Below are positions 18,709 to 27,383 of a stretch of 52,507 nt of DNA, in pieces. The DNA is from DATJPD01 sp036394195 (GTDB taxonomy: Bacteria; Pseudomonadota; Alphaproteobacteria; CACIAM-22H2): assembly GCA_036394195.1 (NCBI GenBank), contig DASWFO010000146.1, positions 1 to 52,507 of the forward strand, written 5' to 3'. Below the pieces are notes generated by a model that was not told where the DNA came from, searched no databases, and saw only the letters and a program-made list of their open reading frames with translations. The first letter of the stretch is position 1. The number at the start of each line of letters is the position of its first letter. Both the position numbers and the translations under genes were made by a program.

Positions 18709-19167
18709 ATGTCGATGAAGGAAGAAGTCGAGATCCTGCGCAACATCCCGCTGTTCGCGAAGCTCGAGCCCGCGAAGCTCAAGCTGCTCGCCTTCACCAG
18801 CGAGCGCCTGACCTTCGAACCGGGCCAGGCGTTCTTTCAGCAGGGCGATGCCGGCGATGCTGCTTACATACTCATGGAGGGGAGGGCGGACGTTCTGATT
18901 CAGACCGCCAAGGGGCCGGTGAAAGTGGCCAGTCTCGGACGGAACGCGATTGTCGGAGAAATTGCGATCCTCTGCGACGTGCCGCGAACCGCCACGGTCG
19001 TTGCCCAGGAGAAGGCGGTGACGCTCAAGATCAACAAGGATACGTTCTTCCGGCTGGTCAACGAATTCCCGCAGATGGCCGTCGAAATCATGCGTGAACT
19101 CGCGCGCCGCCTCGAGAAGACGAACGAGCAACTCCGCGAGACGGTCGCCAAACTGCGCAGCGCCTGA
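18709..19167 (+). CDS. Cyclic-nucleotide-binding (Crp-type) domain protein
   Basis: 152 residues, a stand-alone cNMP-binding beta-roll followed by a C-terminal coiled coil. The phosphate-binding cassette is clear: VGEIAILCDVPRTATVVA, which matches the G-E-x-A-L...R-T/S-A-T pattern of CAP-family pockets. There is no helix-turn-helix, so this is not a transcription factor. The opening EEVEILRNIPLFAKLEPAKL is typical of small cNMP sensor proteins. It begins 24 bases after the altered ABC gene and precedes cheZ, suggesting that cyclic nucleotide level feeds into ABC protein or CheZ activity (inference). Confidence 0.9.
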   Translation: MSMKEEVEILRNIPLFAKLEPAKLKLLAFTSERLTFEPGQAFFQQGDAGDAAYILMEGRADVLIQTAKGPVKVASLGRNAIVGEIAILCDVPRTATVVAQEKAVTLKINKDTFFRLVNEFPQMAVEIMRELARRLEKTNEQLRETVAKLRSA

Positions 19168-19353
19168 AATCGCGCGCCCCGGGCGCTCGAAGGGACCGGC
19201 CCCGCCACTCGTGAGCCGCCGGATACCTTCTGTAGCCGTGCGGCCGCTCCTGTGGCCGGCTTGCACCAACTCTGTCTAAATTCTAAGCAATCGCCGTTCT
19301 CATGGTTTCTTAACCAATGCCGGCTAGTGTGGCGCCCGAACAACGAGGCGCTG

Positions 19354-20103
19354 ATGAGCCCCCCGCCCCAAAAGCCGGTTTTCTCCGCTGAACTCCATCT
19401 TGGGCGCGTCAACGGGCACCATCCGAAATCCAGCCCCGCCTCGGCGGCGACCGGTCTCGACGAGCTCAAGGCCGACATCCAGCGCCTCCATGAAAAGATC
19501 GATGCGATGGCCGGCGGCCCGGTCGTGGCCCGGCTTGCGTCGGGTACGCCGGTCAGCGTGGCCCCCGGGGACCAGGCGGCTCTGGACAAGGTGCGGCACG
19601 AGGTCGAAGCGATCGCGGCGCGCATCACCCTCACCAAGCAGGAAATCGCGGCGCTGAAGCATCCGCTCGCCAAGGAAGACAAGCTGTCGACGGCGTCGCT
19701 GGAGCTGAGTGCGGTCGTCAAATCCACCGAAGAGGCGACGCAGGCGATCATGCAGGTCGCCGAGCATCTCGATGAGATTGCGCGCGAGGTGACCTCGCTG
19801 GTCACCGACGGTTATGTCGTCTCGCGGCTCAACGAGATGACTGAGTCGATCGTCAAGCTCTACGAGGCGTGCTCGTTCCAGGACCTGACCGGGCAACGCA
19901 TCACCAAGGTCGTCAAGACCATCGATTTCATCGAAGAGCGTATCGAAACGATGCAGGTGATCTGGGGCCGCAAGGACATCGAGAAGATTCCGCTGCCCGA
20001 AGACGAGATCTCCAAGAAGGACGACGGGCTGGTGCTGCACGGGCCGAGCAATGCGGCCGCCGGCGCGATCAGCCAGGACGAGGTCGACAAGCTGTTCAGT
20101 TAA
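19354..20103 (+). CDS. cheZ: CheZ-like CheY-P phosphatase
   Basis: 249 residues from the ATG at 19354 (CGAGGCG ribosome site; a longer frame to 19252 lacks support). CheZ dephosphorylates CheY-P. The long helical hairpin (about 75-205) contains QDLTGQ at 176-181, so Asp177 and Gln181 match the catalytic Asp143 and Gln147 of E. coli CheZ. The extreme C-terminus SQDEVDKLFS resembles the C-terminal CheY-binding helix (QDQVDDLL in E. coli). The N-terminal ~70 residues are Pro/Ala-rich linker. It is the last gene of the apparent ABC-cNMP-CheZ operon, 186 bases after its neighbour, and is followed by a strong hairpin. No cheA or cheY is in the window. Confidence 0.88.
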   Translation: MSPPPQKPVFSAELHLGRVNGHHPKSSPASAATGLDELKADIQRLHEKIDAMAGGPVVARLASGTPVSVAPGDQAALDKVRHEVEAIAARITLTKQEIAALKHPLAKEDKLSTASLELSAVVKSTEEATQAIMQVAEHLDEIAREVTSLVTDGYVVSRLNEMTESIVKLYEACSFQDLTGQRITKVVKTIDFIEERIETMQVIWGRKDIEKIPLPEDEISKKDDGLVLHGPSNAAAGAISQDEVDKLFS

Positions 20104-20124
20104 GGTGCTGTCGCGGGGCGCCAG

Positions 20125-20164
20125 CCGCGGGGGTTCGCCGGCCAGATGAGGCGGACCCCCGCGG
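20125..20164 (+). terminator. Strong GC hairpin after cheZ
   Basis: A 15-bp stem (20125-20139 with 20150-20164, one G-T pair) surrounds a 10-base loop, 21 bases after the cheZ stop. There is no T-run, so it may act as an intrinsic terminator only weakly, or as an mRNA 3'-end stabiliser. Confidence 0.5.
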
Positions 20165-20232
20165 CCTCTGCCGCCCGCCGGACGGTGTCGCTCGCTTGAC
20201 GCCGCTGCTGGCCGCAGGCTCAATCGGGCCCC

Positions 20233-21351
20233 ATGCGGGCCTTGCCACGGATTCGATCGTCGCTCGCGGCCGCAATGCTCGCCGCCGCGGCGTTGCCGTT
20301 CGTGCAGCCTGCCGCGGCAGAGGATGCGGGCGCGCTCAACATATATAACTGGAACGACTACATCGACGAGACCACGCTTCGCCGCTTCGCGGAGGAGACC
20401 GGGCTCAAGGTGCATTACGACGTCTATGACGCCAACGAGACACTCGACGCCAAGCTTCGCGCCGGTCACAGCGGCTACGATCTCGTGGTGCCCACGGCGT
20501 CGCCGTTCCTCGCCCTGCAGATCCCGGCCAAGCTTTACCGGCCGCTCGATCGCGAGAAGCTGAAGAACTACGGCAATCTCGATCCCGAGCTGATGCAACG
20601 GCTGGCGACGAACGATCCGGGAAACCTCTACGCCCTGCCCTGGATGTGGGGCACCACCGGGATGGGCTACAACTCGGTCGCGATCCCCAAAGCCATGCCG
20701 GATGCGCCAGTGCACAGCCTCCGGATGCTGTTCGATCCCGCTGTTGTCTCCAGGTTCCAGCGCTGCGGCGTCGTGGTGCTCGACTCGCCGACCGACGTCA
20801 TTCCGGCGGCGCTCGCTTATCTCGGGCGCATTCCGGACAGCCACGCCAAGGAGGACCTGGACGCCGCCGCCGATGCGCTGATGAAGATCCGCCCCTATGT
20901 GCGCAAATGGCATTCTTCGGAATACATCAACGATCTCGCCAACGGCGACGCCTGCCTTGCGTTCGGGTTCTCGGGCGACATCAAGCAGGCCGCCAAGCGC
21001 GCCGCCGAGGCGCACAAGGACTTCCACGTCGAGTACGCGATCCCGGAGGAGGGAAGCCAGGTGTGGATCGACACCTGGGCGATCCCGGCCGACGCCGTCA
21101 ATGTCGAGGCGGCGCATCGCTTCCTGGACTTCGTCCTGCGGCCGGACATCGCCGCTCTCAACAGCAATGTCATCGGTTACGCCAACGCGGTGCCGGCGTC
21201 GCGACCGATGGTGGCGGCAACCGTGCGCGATGATCCCACCGTCTATCCGCCGGACGACGTGCGGCGCCGGTTCTATACGATCTCGGCTCCCGACCGCGCC
21301 TATGAGCGGCTGCGCACCCGCGCCTGGACCCGCGTGACCACCGGTCATTGA
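20233..21351 (+). CDS. potF: Polyamine (putrescine-type) ABC transporter, periplasmic binding protein
   Basis: 372 residues with a Sec signal (about 1-29, ending PAAAED). The mature protein begins LNIYNWNDYIDETTLRRFAE, the hallmark of PotD/PotF spermidine and putrescine binding proteins, followed by SGYDLVVPTASP and PWMWGTTGMGYN. It captures polyamines for the following three genes. The signature is closer to PotF than PotD, but the ligand is inferred. First gene of a four-gene operon, with 12 bases to the ATPase gene. Confidence 0.93.
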   Translation: MRALPRIRSSLAAAMLAAAALPFVQPAAAEDAGALNIYNWNDYIDETTLRRFAEETGLKVHYDVYDANETLDAKLRAGHSGYDLVVPTASPFLALQIPAKLYRPLDREKLKNYGNLDPELMQRLATNDPGNLYALPWMWGTTGMGYNSVAIPKAMPDAPVHSLRMLFDPAVVSRFQRCGVVVLDSPTDVIPAALAYLGRIPDSHAKEDLDAAADALMKIRPYVRKWHSSEYINDLANGDACLAFGFSGDIKQAAKRAAEAHKDFHVEYAIPEEGSQVWIDTWAIPADAVNVEAAHRFLDFVLRPDIAALNSNVIGYANAVPASRPMVAATVRDDPTVYPPDDVRRRFYTISAPDRAYERLRTRAWTRVTTGH

Positions 21352-21363
21352 GATCGTTCGTAG

Positions 21364-22443
21364 ATGACAGAGCCGCTGATTCGGATCGGGGGTGTTTTCA
21401 AAGCCTTCGGTGGGGTGACCGCCGTTGCCGATGTCAGTCTCGATATCGGTGCCGGCGAATTCTTCGCCCTTCTCGGCGCGTCCGGATGCGGCAAGACGAC
21501 GCTGCTGCGGCTGATCGCCGGCCTCGAGACGCCGGACTGCGGCCGGATCGTCATCGACGGCACGGACATGGCGCCGGTACCGCCGTGGCGCCGGCCGGTA
21601 AATACCGTGTTTCAGTCCTACGCACTGTTCCCGCACATGACGGTTGCCGGGAACATCGCCTTCGGACTGAAGCAGGACGGGCTGCCCGCGCGCGAGATCC
21701 GGGCGCGCGTCCAAGAGATGCTCGATCTCGTCCAGCTCGGCGACCAGGCCGGCCGGAAGCCGCATCAGCTCTCGGGCGGCCAGCGGCAGCGCGTGGCCCT
21801 GGCCCGCAGCCTCGCCAAGCGGCCGAAGGCGCTGCTGCTGGATGAGCCGCTCGCGGCCCTCGATCGCAAGCTGCGCGACCAGATGCAGGTTGAGCTCGCC
21901 GCCCTGCAGCGGCGTCTCGGCATTGCCTTCATCTTCGTCACCCACGACCAGGACGAGGCGATGGCGCTCGCATCGCGGATCGCCGTGATGCGCGATGGGC
22001 GCATCGAGCAGATCGGTAGCCCGCGCGCCGTCTACGAGGCGCCGGCGTCCCGCTTCGTCGCCGACTTCCTCGGCCGCGCCAACGTCCTCGCCGGCCGGGC
22101 GGCCGGACGGGATGGCGCGTTCCTGCGCGTCGACGCCGGCGCGGGCGTGGTTCTCCGCGCGCTGACGCCGCTCGATATACCGGACGGTGCCGACATCTGG
22201 GTTGCCGTGCGGCCGGAGAACGTCAGCTTCGAGGATCGCGGCCACGCCAACCGGATCGAGGCCGTCGTGCGGGCCGCCGCCTATGTGGGCGATGCCTCGC
22301 GCTACGAGCTCGAGATCCCGGGCGGGATCACGTTGCGCGCGACATTGTCGAACCGCGCCGGCGAGCCCGGCCCGCGGCCGGCGCCGGGCACCCGGGTCCA
22401 GGCCTCGTGGCCGGCCGAAGCCGGCGTGCTACTGACGCGATGA
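21364..22443 (+). CDS. potG: Polyamine ABC transporter ATPase subunit
   Basis: 359 residues. Walker A GASGCGKTT (38-46), Q-loop FQSYALFPHMTV, signature LSGGQRQRV, Walker B LLLDEPLAAL and an H-loop in FVTHDQDEAM are all intact. A C-terminal TOBE domain (about 285-355) is typical of PotA/PotG. It energises import of polyamines bound by PotF. Its stop overlaps the start of potH by four bases (ATGA), indicating translational coupling. Confidence 0.95.
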   Translation: MTEPLIRIGGVFKAFGGVTAVADVSLDIGAGEFFALLGASGCGKTTLLRLIAGLETPDCGRIVIDGTDMAPVPPWRRPVNTVFQSYALFPHMTVAGNIAFGLKQDGLPAREIRARVQEMLDLVQLGDQAGRKPHQLSGGQRQRVALARSLAKRPKALLLDEPLAALDRKLRDQMQVELAALQRRLGIAFIFVTHDQDEAMALASRIAVMRDGRIEQIGSPRAVYEAPASRFVADFLGRANVLAGRAAGRDGAFLRVDAGAGVVLRALTPLDIPDGADIWVAVRPENVSFEDRGHANRIEAVVRAAAYVGDASRYELEIPGGITLRATLSNRAGEPGPRPAPGTRVQASWPAEAGVLLTR

Positions 22444-23312
22444 GCAGCCGTCCCACCTTGTTCCGTACGGCGGTGGCCGGGATTCCGTTCGCCTGGCTGC
22501 TGATCTTCTTCCTCCTGCCGTTCGTCATCGTCTTCGCCATCAGCCTGGTCCCGGCGACCGACGGCCAGCCGCCCTTTGCGTCGCCGCTCGCGCCGGCCAA
22601 TCTGACCCTCGACAATTACCGGCTGCTGGCCGGAGACGAGCTCTACGCGGCGGCGTTCGGCAACGCGCTCAGGATCGCCGCCACCTCGACTCTGATCGCG
22701 CTCGTCGTGGGCTATCCGATGGCCTATGCGATCGCGCGTTCGCCTCAGACGTGGCGCGGCCCGCTGCTGCTGCTCGTCGTCCTGCCGTTTTGGACGTCGT
22801 TTCTGATCCGCATCTATGCCTGGATGATCCTGCTGCGCCCCACCGGGCTGATCAATACGGCGCTGCAGGCGACCGGGCTGATCGACGAGCCGCTGCCGCT
22901 GATCGCCAATCAGTTCGCGGTCCATCTCGGCATCGTCTATTCCTATCTGCCGTTCATGGTGCTGCCGCTCTACGCGGCGCTGGAACGGCTCGATTCCAGC
23001 CTGCTCGAAGCGGCGTTCGACCTCGGCTGCCGGCCGGCCGTCGCGTTCTGGCGCGTGACCGTCCCGCTGTCGCTTCCGGGAATCGTCGCCGGCTGCCTCC
23101 TTGTCTTCATTCCGGCGGTGGGCGAGTTCGTGATCCCCGATCTGCTCGGCGGTCCGGACACGCCGATGATCGGGCGCGTGCTGTGGACCGAATTCTTTGC
23201 CAACCGCGACTGGCCGACCGCGTCGGCGGTCGCGGTCCTGCTGCTGGTCGCCCTTGTTGGCCCGATCGTGATCTTCCAGGCGCTGGAGCGCCGGGCGGCC
23301 GGCGAGCCATGA
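22440..23312 (+). CDS. potH: Polyamine ABC transporter permease 1
   Basis: 290 residues, about six membrane helices. The EAA-type loop that contacts the ATPase is visible around LLEAAFDLGCRPAVAFWRVTVPLSLPGI. The N-terminus and the VPATDGQPPF extracellular segment fit PotB/PotH. Start ATG at 22440 overlaps the potG stop (ATGA), and its own stop overlaps the potI start in the same manner. Confidence 0.93.
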   Translation: MSSRPTLFRTAVAGIPFAWLLIFFLLPFVIVFAISLVPATDGQPPFASPLAPANLTLDNYRLLAGDELYAAAFGNALRIAATSTLIALVVGYPMAYAIARSPQTWRGPLLLLVVLPFWTSFLIRIYAWMILLRPTGLINTALQATGLIDEPLPLIANQFAVHLGIVYSYLPFMVLPLYAALERLDSSLLEAAFDLGCRPAVAFWRVTVPLSLPGIVAGCLLVFIPAVGEFVIPDLLGGPDTPMIGRVLWTEFFANRDWPTASAVAVLLLVALVGPIVIFQALERRAAGEP

Positions 23313-24121
23313 CCCACCAGCGCTCCTGGCTCGTCCTGCTCTGGCTCGGGTTCGGCTTCGCCTTTCTTTACGTGCCGATCCTGCTTCTGGTGCTTTACTC
23401 ATTTAACGATTCGCGCCTGGTGACGGTGTGGGGCGGGTTCTCGACGCGCTGGTACCTCGAGCTGGCGCGCAATGACCGCATCCAGGAGGCGGCACGCCTG
23501 AGTCTTTCGGTGGCGACGCTGAGTGCCACGATTGCGACGGTTCTTGGCACGCTGGCGGCCGTGGCCCTCGGCCGATTCGGCCGGTTCAGGCTGCGCCTGC
23601 CGATGACGGCGATGCTGCTCGCGCCCCTGGTGATGCCGGAGGTGATCACGGGGTTGTCGTTGCTGCTTCTGTTCGTCGCCGTCGGCCAGGCGATCGGGTG
23701 GCCCGGGCAGCGCGGCTTCGCGACAATCGTGATGGCGCATGCGACATTCGGCCTTGCCTATGTCGCGGTCGTCGTTCAGGCCCGGCTCAGGCTTCTCGAT
23801 CCGGCGATCGAGGAGGCGGCCGCGGATCTCGGCGCCACCCCGTGGCGCACGCTGCTGGCCGTGACGCTGCCGATGCTGGCGCCGGCCCTGGTCGCCGGCT
23901 GGCTGCTCGCCTTCACGCTGTCGCTCGACGACCTCGTGATCGCGAGCTTCACGTCGGGGCCCGGGGCGACCACCCTGCCCATGGTCATCTATTCCAGCGT
24001 CCGCCTGGGCGTGTCACCGCAGGTCAATGCGCTGGCGTCGCTGTTCGTGCTGGCGGCGGCGATCCTGGTGGCGCTCGCCGCGCGGTTTTTGCGGCCCGCG
24101 GCGGAGACGCCGCAGCGCTAG
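23309..24121 (+). CDS. potI: Polyamine ABC transporter permease 2
   Basis: 270 residues, six predicted membrane helices, with the EAA-type loop IEEAAADLGATPWRTLLAVTLPM. The segments VLYSFNDSRLV and LDDLVIASFTSGPGATTLP are characteristic of PotC/PotI. The ATG at 23309 overlaps the potH stop (ATGA). It completes the potFGHI-type operon; the gene ends one base before the convergent 2TM-protein gene. Confidence 0.93.
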   Translation: MTHQRSWLVLLWLGFGFAFLYVPILLLVLYSFNDSRLVTVWGGFSTRWYLELARNDRIQEAARLSLSVATLSATIATVLGTLAAVALGRFGRFRLRLPMTAMLLAPLVMPEVITGLSLLLLFVAVGQAIGWPGQRGFATIVMAHATFGLAYVAVVVQARLRLLDPAIEEAAADLGATPWRTLLAVTLPMLAPALVAGWLLAFTLSLDDLVIASFTSGPGATTLPMVIYSSVRLGVSPQVNALASLFVLAAAILVALAARFLRPAAETPQR

Positions 24122-24122
24122 C

Positions 24123-24485
24123 TCAGCGGTGACGGCTGCCCCGGCGCCACTCGTCGATCAGCTCTTGGACCTTGCTCCGTTCCCAGTCGCGGCTGGCCCA
24201 CGGCAGCAGCTCATAGGTATAGGCGGCATGCAGTCCCAGCACGAGGCCCCAGCCGAGCAGCACTTTGTAGAACCACGGGTCGCCCGGCGTCGAGCTGTCG
24301 ATCAGCAACAGGACGATGTTGCCGGCGATGAACAGGGTGAAATGCGTATAGAAAAATCGGAGGATCCTGACTCGCCGCCACGCCCATTTCTCGAGCTCGG
24401 CCTCGCGTGCCGCGTGGCTGATGGCCGGCCCGGGATCGAGCTCGACAGGTTCGCTTCCCATGCCTCGCATGCGTTGTGCCGTCAT
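24123..24485 (-). CDS. Small 2TM-domain membrane protein
   Basis: About 120 residues, matching the small 2TM-domain family: two membrane helices (FFYTHFTLFIAGNIVLLLID and a second in YKVLLGWGLVLGLHAAYTY) separated by a short polar turn, with charged ends. The function of the family is unknown; related domains also occur fused to histidine kinases. The ATG at 24485 has GGGGG about nine bases upstream; the ATG at 24461 is an alternative. Convergent with potI. Confidence 0.75.
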   Translation of the reverse strand: MTAQRMRGMGSEPVELDPGPAISHAAREAELEKWAWRRVRILRFFYTHFTLFIAGNIVLLLIDSSTPGDPWFYKVLLGWGLVLGLHAAYTYELLPWASRDWERSKVQELIDEWRRGSRHR

Positions 24486-24719
24486 TGTCTGCCCCCAAGG
24501 TCCCCGCCCCTGGGGTCCACAATGCCAAGCGCGGGCGCCCACAGCAAGCAAGCTTTTGCGGCGTTTTCTGGGCAATTTGCCTATCAAATCGGCTGCGCCG
24601 GTCGCAGGCGAGCGATGCAAAAAATGAAACAAAACCGGTAGATAATAGCCCTATAGTGAATCAGGTCTGAGATCACGACGCGAGGGAGGACGCCTTGGCC
24701 ATAGTCAAAGGAGTCTTCC

Positions 24720-24956
24720 ATGTCTCGGTTCGACAAAGTTGGATCTCTCATTCAGCAAAATAGCCGGCGCCAGCTGACGCCGCTCGAAATCGAACACATC
24801 GTCCGTCACCATCGCGCGGTGGTCATGGGCCAGATGATCGCCGAGGCGATCATCTGGGTGAGCCGGCTGCCGAAGCGCCTGCTGAGGACGTGGAAAACGG
24901 CGCGGCCGCCAAAGCGCATGCCGCAGGTCCAGCTGCCGCGCTCGGCGACGCCCTGA
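24720..24956 (+). CDS. Small basic hypothetical protein
   Basis: 78 residues, not recognised. It has a strong ribosome site (AAAGGAG, six bases from the ATG). A helical N-terminal half contains LTPLEIEHIVRHHRAVVMGQ and the tail is basic and Pro/Arg-rich. The 234-bp upstream gap is AT-rich for this genome and holds GATAAT at 24641-24646, a possible -10 box without a clear -35. Two GC hairpins follow the stop. It is a single-gene transcription unit by appearance. Confidence 0.7.
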   Translation: MSRFDKVGSLIQQNSRRQLTPLEIEHIVRHHRAVVMGQMIAEAIIWVSRLPKRLLRTWKTARPPKRMPQVQLPRSATP

Positions 24957-25009
24957 CCGGGCGAGACCCGGTCTGGGCATCCGCCGCGGCTGCCCGGCGG
25001 ATGCCCTTT
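24955..25009 (+). terminator. Double hairpin terminator after the small basic protein gene
   Basis: A 7-bp stem (24955-24961 with 24967-24973) is followed at once by a perfect 11-bp stem (24975-24985 with 24996-25006) and TTT. This is the clearest intrinsic-terminator-like structure in the window. Confidence 0.65.
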
Positions 25010-25056
25010 GATCATCGTCCTTTGGTTGGTCCGCCGGCCGACCGGCTGGTTTCCGA

Positions 25057-25091
25057 CCGGGTTCGACGCCATAATGGGCGGGAGAACCCGG
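25057..25091 (+). other. Leader hairpin upstream of the Tat-exported binding protein gene
   Basis: A perfect 8-bp stem (CCGGGTTC at 25057-25064, GAACCCGG at 25084-25091) lies in the leader of the gene starting at 25126. Another ACCGGGT copy follows at about 25098, so alternative pairings are possible. Confidence 0.35.
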
Positions 25092-25125
25092 AATAAGACC
25101 GGGTCCAACAACGGGAGGACGCTCG

Positions 25126-26451
25126 ATGAACGATTTCACCAGACGCGATGCGCTCAAGATTGGCGCCGGCATTGCGACCGGGGCGGCGCTGGCGGCGGGC
25201 GGCGCACCGGACGCCGCGGCCCAGGCGCCGAGCCTCAACTTGGCGCCGGAAAAGGGCGCCACGCTCCGCGTCCTGCGACCGTCGAAGTTCGTCCAGGGCG
25301 ATGAAACCCTGTGGATGGAGAACACCGAGAAATACACCAAGCAGACCGGTGTGAAGGTATTCGTCGAGAGCGTCAGCTTCGAGGACCTGCGCCCCAAAGC
25401 CGCGGTCGCGGCCAATGTCGGCAAGGGGCCGGATATCGTTTATGGCTGGTATGACGACGCCCATCAGTATCCGGACAAGCTCGCCGACCTGAACGACGTC
25501 GCCGATTATCTCGATCGGAAATATGGCGGCTGGTACGACGTCTGCAAGCGCTTCGGGATGCGCGGCAAACGCTGGATCTGCATGCCGCTCGGCGCCGCCG
25601 GTGGCCGCCTCGTCTACCGGCAGTCGTGGATCAAGGAGGCGGGCTTCGAAAAGGTGCCGCAGGACATGGATGGCTTTCTGAAGCTGTGCCAGGCCCTGAA
25701 GGCCAAAGGCCATCCGTCCGGCTTCGCCCTTGGCCACGCCGTCGGCGACGCCAACACCTGGTGGCACTACGTGCTGTGGAGCTTCGGCGGCAAGCTGGTG
25801 GACGAGAAGGACAACGTCGCGATCAACAGTCCGGAGACGATCGCAGCGCTCGACTATGCCAAGCAGCTGTCCGATACCTTCATCTCCGGCACCTTGTCGT
25901 GGAACGACACCAGCAACAACAAGGCGTTCCTCGACGGCCAGCTGAGCCTCACCAACAACGGCATCTCGATTTACTACGTGGCGAAGAATTCGACCGATCC
26001 GACGATCAAGGCGATGGCTGAGGATATCAACCACGCCGTCTTCCCGGTCGGGAAGGCTGGCCACCCGACGGAGCTGCACCTGACGGTCCCCGGCATGGTC
26101 TTCCGGTATTCGAAGTACAAGAATGCCGCCAAGGACTACATGCGCTTCATGATGGAGAGCGAGCAGTACATCCCGTGGCAGACCGCCTCGATCGGCTACT
26201 GGAGCCATCCGCTCAAAGCCTACGAGACGATGCCGGTGTGGACCGCCGATCCCAAGAACACGCCGTATCGGGACATTCTGAAGAACATGCTGTGGCCGAG
26301 CTATGCCGGCTCGCTCGGCTACGCGTCGGCGTCGTGCCTCGGCGACTATATCGTCGTCGATATGTTCGCGTCGGTCTGCTCGGGATCGAAATCGGCCAAA
26401 GACGCGGCGGCCGATGCGCAGAAACGGGCGGAGCGCTACTACAAGGTCTGA
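25126..26451 (+). CDS. Extracellular solute-binding protein family 1, Tat-exported, orphan
   Basis: 441 residues. The N-terminus MNDFTRRDALKIGAG carries a twin-arginine motif (RRDxxK) followed by a hydrophobic Ala-rich stretch and an Ala-x-Ala site near residue 33. The mature part resembles sugar-type (family 1) ABC binding proteins, with GPDIVYGWYDDAHQYPDKL and multiple conserved Trp/Tyr residues. No permease or ATPase gene is adjacent, so the partner must be elsewhere. GGGAGGACGCTCG precedes the ATG. The ligand is unknown. Confidence 0.88.
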   Translation: MNDFTRRDALKIGAGIATGAALAAGGAPDAAAQAPSLNLAPEKGATLRVLRPSKFVQGDETLWMENTEKYTKQTGVKVFVESVSFEDLRPKAAVAANVGKGPDIVYGWYDDAHQYPDKLADLNDVADYLDRKYGGWYDVCKRFGMRGKRWICMPLGAAGGRLVYRQSWIKEAGFEKVPQDMDGFLKLCQALKAKGHPSGFALGHAVGDANTWWHYVLWSFGGKLVDEKDNVAINSPETIAALDYAKQLSDTFISGTLSWNDTSNNKAFLDGQLSLTNNGISIYYVAKNSTDPTIKAMAEDINHAVFPVGKAGHPTELHLTVPGMVFRYSKYKNAAKDYMRFMMESEQYIPWQTASIGYWSHPLKAYETMPVWTADPKNTPYRDILKNMLWPSYAGSLGYASASCLGDYIVVDMFASVCSGSKSAKDAAADAQKRAERYYKV

Positions 26452-26516
26452 CGCAGGTCGTGGTCCCGGCCCGTCTTGCGGCGGGTCGGTGCCGGCCGTT
26501 CCGGCAGCGCCGGCGC

Positions 26517-27275
26517 TTAGGTCGGGCGACGCCGCATCAGCGGCGGGTCGATGATGCTGTCGCCGTGCTCGAACCCCCACGCCACCTCGTCCAGCGACAG
26601 GCTGTCGGGCGTCACGTTCCGCCCCGCCGTCATCATCGCGACGAGGGTATTGCGCTTGGCTTCGGCCGCCAGCTCGTTCGTGCGGTGATAGGCCTCCGAC
26701 ACCGTGCGGCCGAGCACGGTGAAGCCGTGCCGCGGCATGATGATGCAGTTCGTGTCCTGAATGAATGTCTTGATCGGCGACACGTCGGCCTCGACGTTGA
26801 TGTGCGCCGGGAGGTAATGCGCCGGCTTCTGCATGATCACCGGATAGGTGATCGATGTGATGCGAAGCTCGTCGTGTCCGGCGGCGAGGAACGCGATTGT
26901 CTCGTCGTGATGCAGGTGGATCACGCAGTTGACGTCGGGGCGCAGGCGCAGGATCTCCCGGTTCATCTGATGGCCGACCGTGGTCGGCCGCTCGCCGTGG
27001 AGAATGCGGCCGCACGGAATATCGGTGATCACGAGATCGTCGGCCGCGACCTCTTCCAGTGACAGACCCGCCGGCTTTGCATAGCAGAGCCCGTCCGGAT
27101 AGTTCGGATGCTGGACGCGGATCACCATGCCGCCGAGCGTGCTCTGCACGTAGCCGCGGGCCGTCAGGCGTTGGGCGTAGCGGAGATAAAGATCCGCGAT
27201 CCTGCGGTCAAAAAAGACCGTGGGGTCGGGTGTATGCTCGTTGACCTGATGGTCGGGCGCGCTATTGCCATCCAT
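26517..27275 (-). CDS. Class II aldolase/adducin family protein
   Basis: 252 residues with the zinc-binding pattern of class II aldolases such as L-fuculose-phosphate aldolase: CVIHLHHDETIAFL gives paired histidines, and PRHGFTVLG supplies the third. The N-terminal YAQRLTARGYVQSTLGG corresponds to the substrate phosphate-binding region, but family members include decarboxylases and non-sugar enzymes, so the reaction is uncertain. It converges with the binding-protein gene. The ATG at 27275 lacks a strong ribosome site. Confidence 0.88.
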   Translation of the reverse strand: MDGNSAPDHQVNEHTPDPTVFFDRRIADLYLRYAQRLTARGYVQSTLGGMVIRVQHPNYPDGLCYAKPAGLSLEEVAADDLVITDIPCGRILHGERPTTVGHQMNREILRLRPDVNCVIHLHHDETIAFLAAGHDELRITSITYPVIMQKPAHYLPAHINVEADVSPIKTFIQDTNCIIMPRHGFTVLGRTVSEAYHRTNELAAEAKRNTLVAMMTAGRNVTPDSLSLDEVAWGFEHGDSIIDPPLMRRRPT

Positions 27276-27383
27276 GGCCGAATCCCACGCCGCTGACGAT
27301 ATCCGATGGTGACACCTCGTGTGGCGCTGTCAAGCGAGAGCAGGGCGCGCATGCGCCTGTTCTTTGGGCAGTCGCACGCCTCG

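Noticed and set aside
17329..19269. Minus-strand open frame of 646 codons across the ABC and cNMP genes
   Set aside because: Antisense shadow of two genes with clear motifs; low-complexity composition and no recognisable domain.
19324..22245. Minus-strand open frame of 973 codons across cheZ, potF and potG
   Set aside because: Covers three well-supported genes and two intergenic regions, with shadow composition only.
25012..27015. Minus-strand open frame of 667 codons over the binding-protein gene
   Set aside because: It is antisense to a gene with a Tat signal and family motifs, and overlaps the class II aldolase in another frame.
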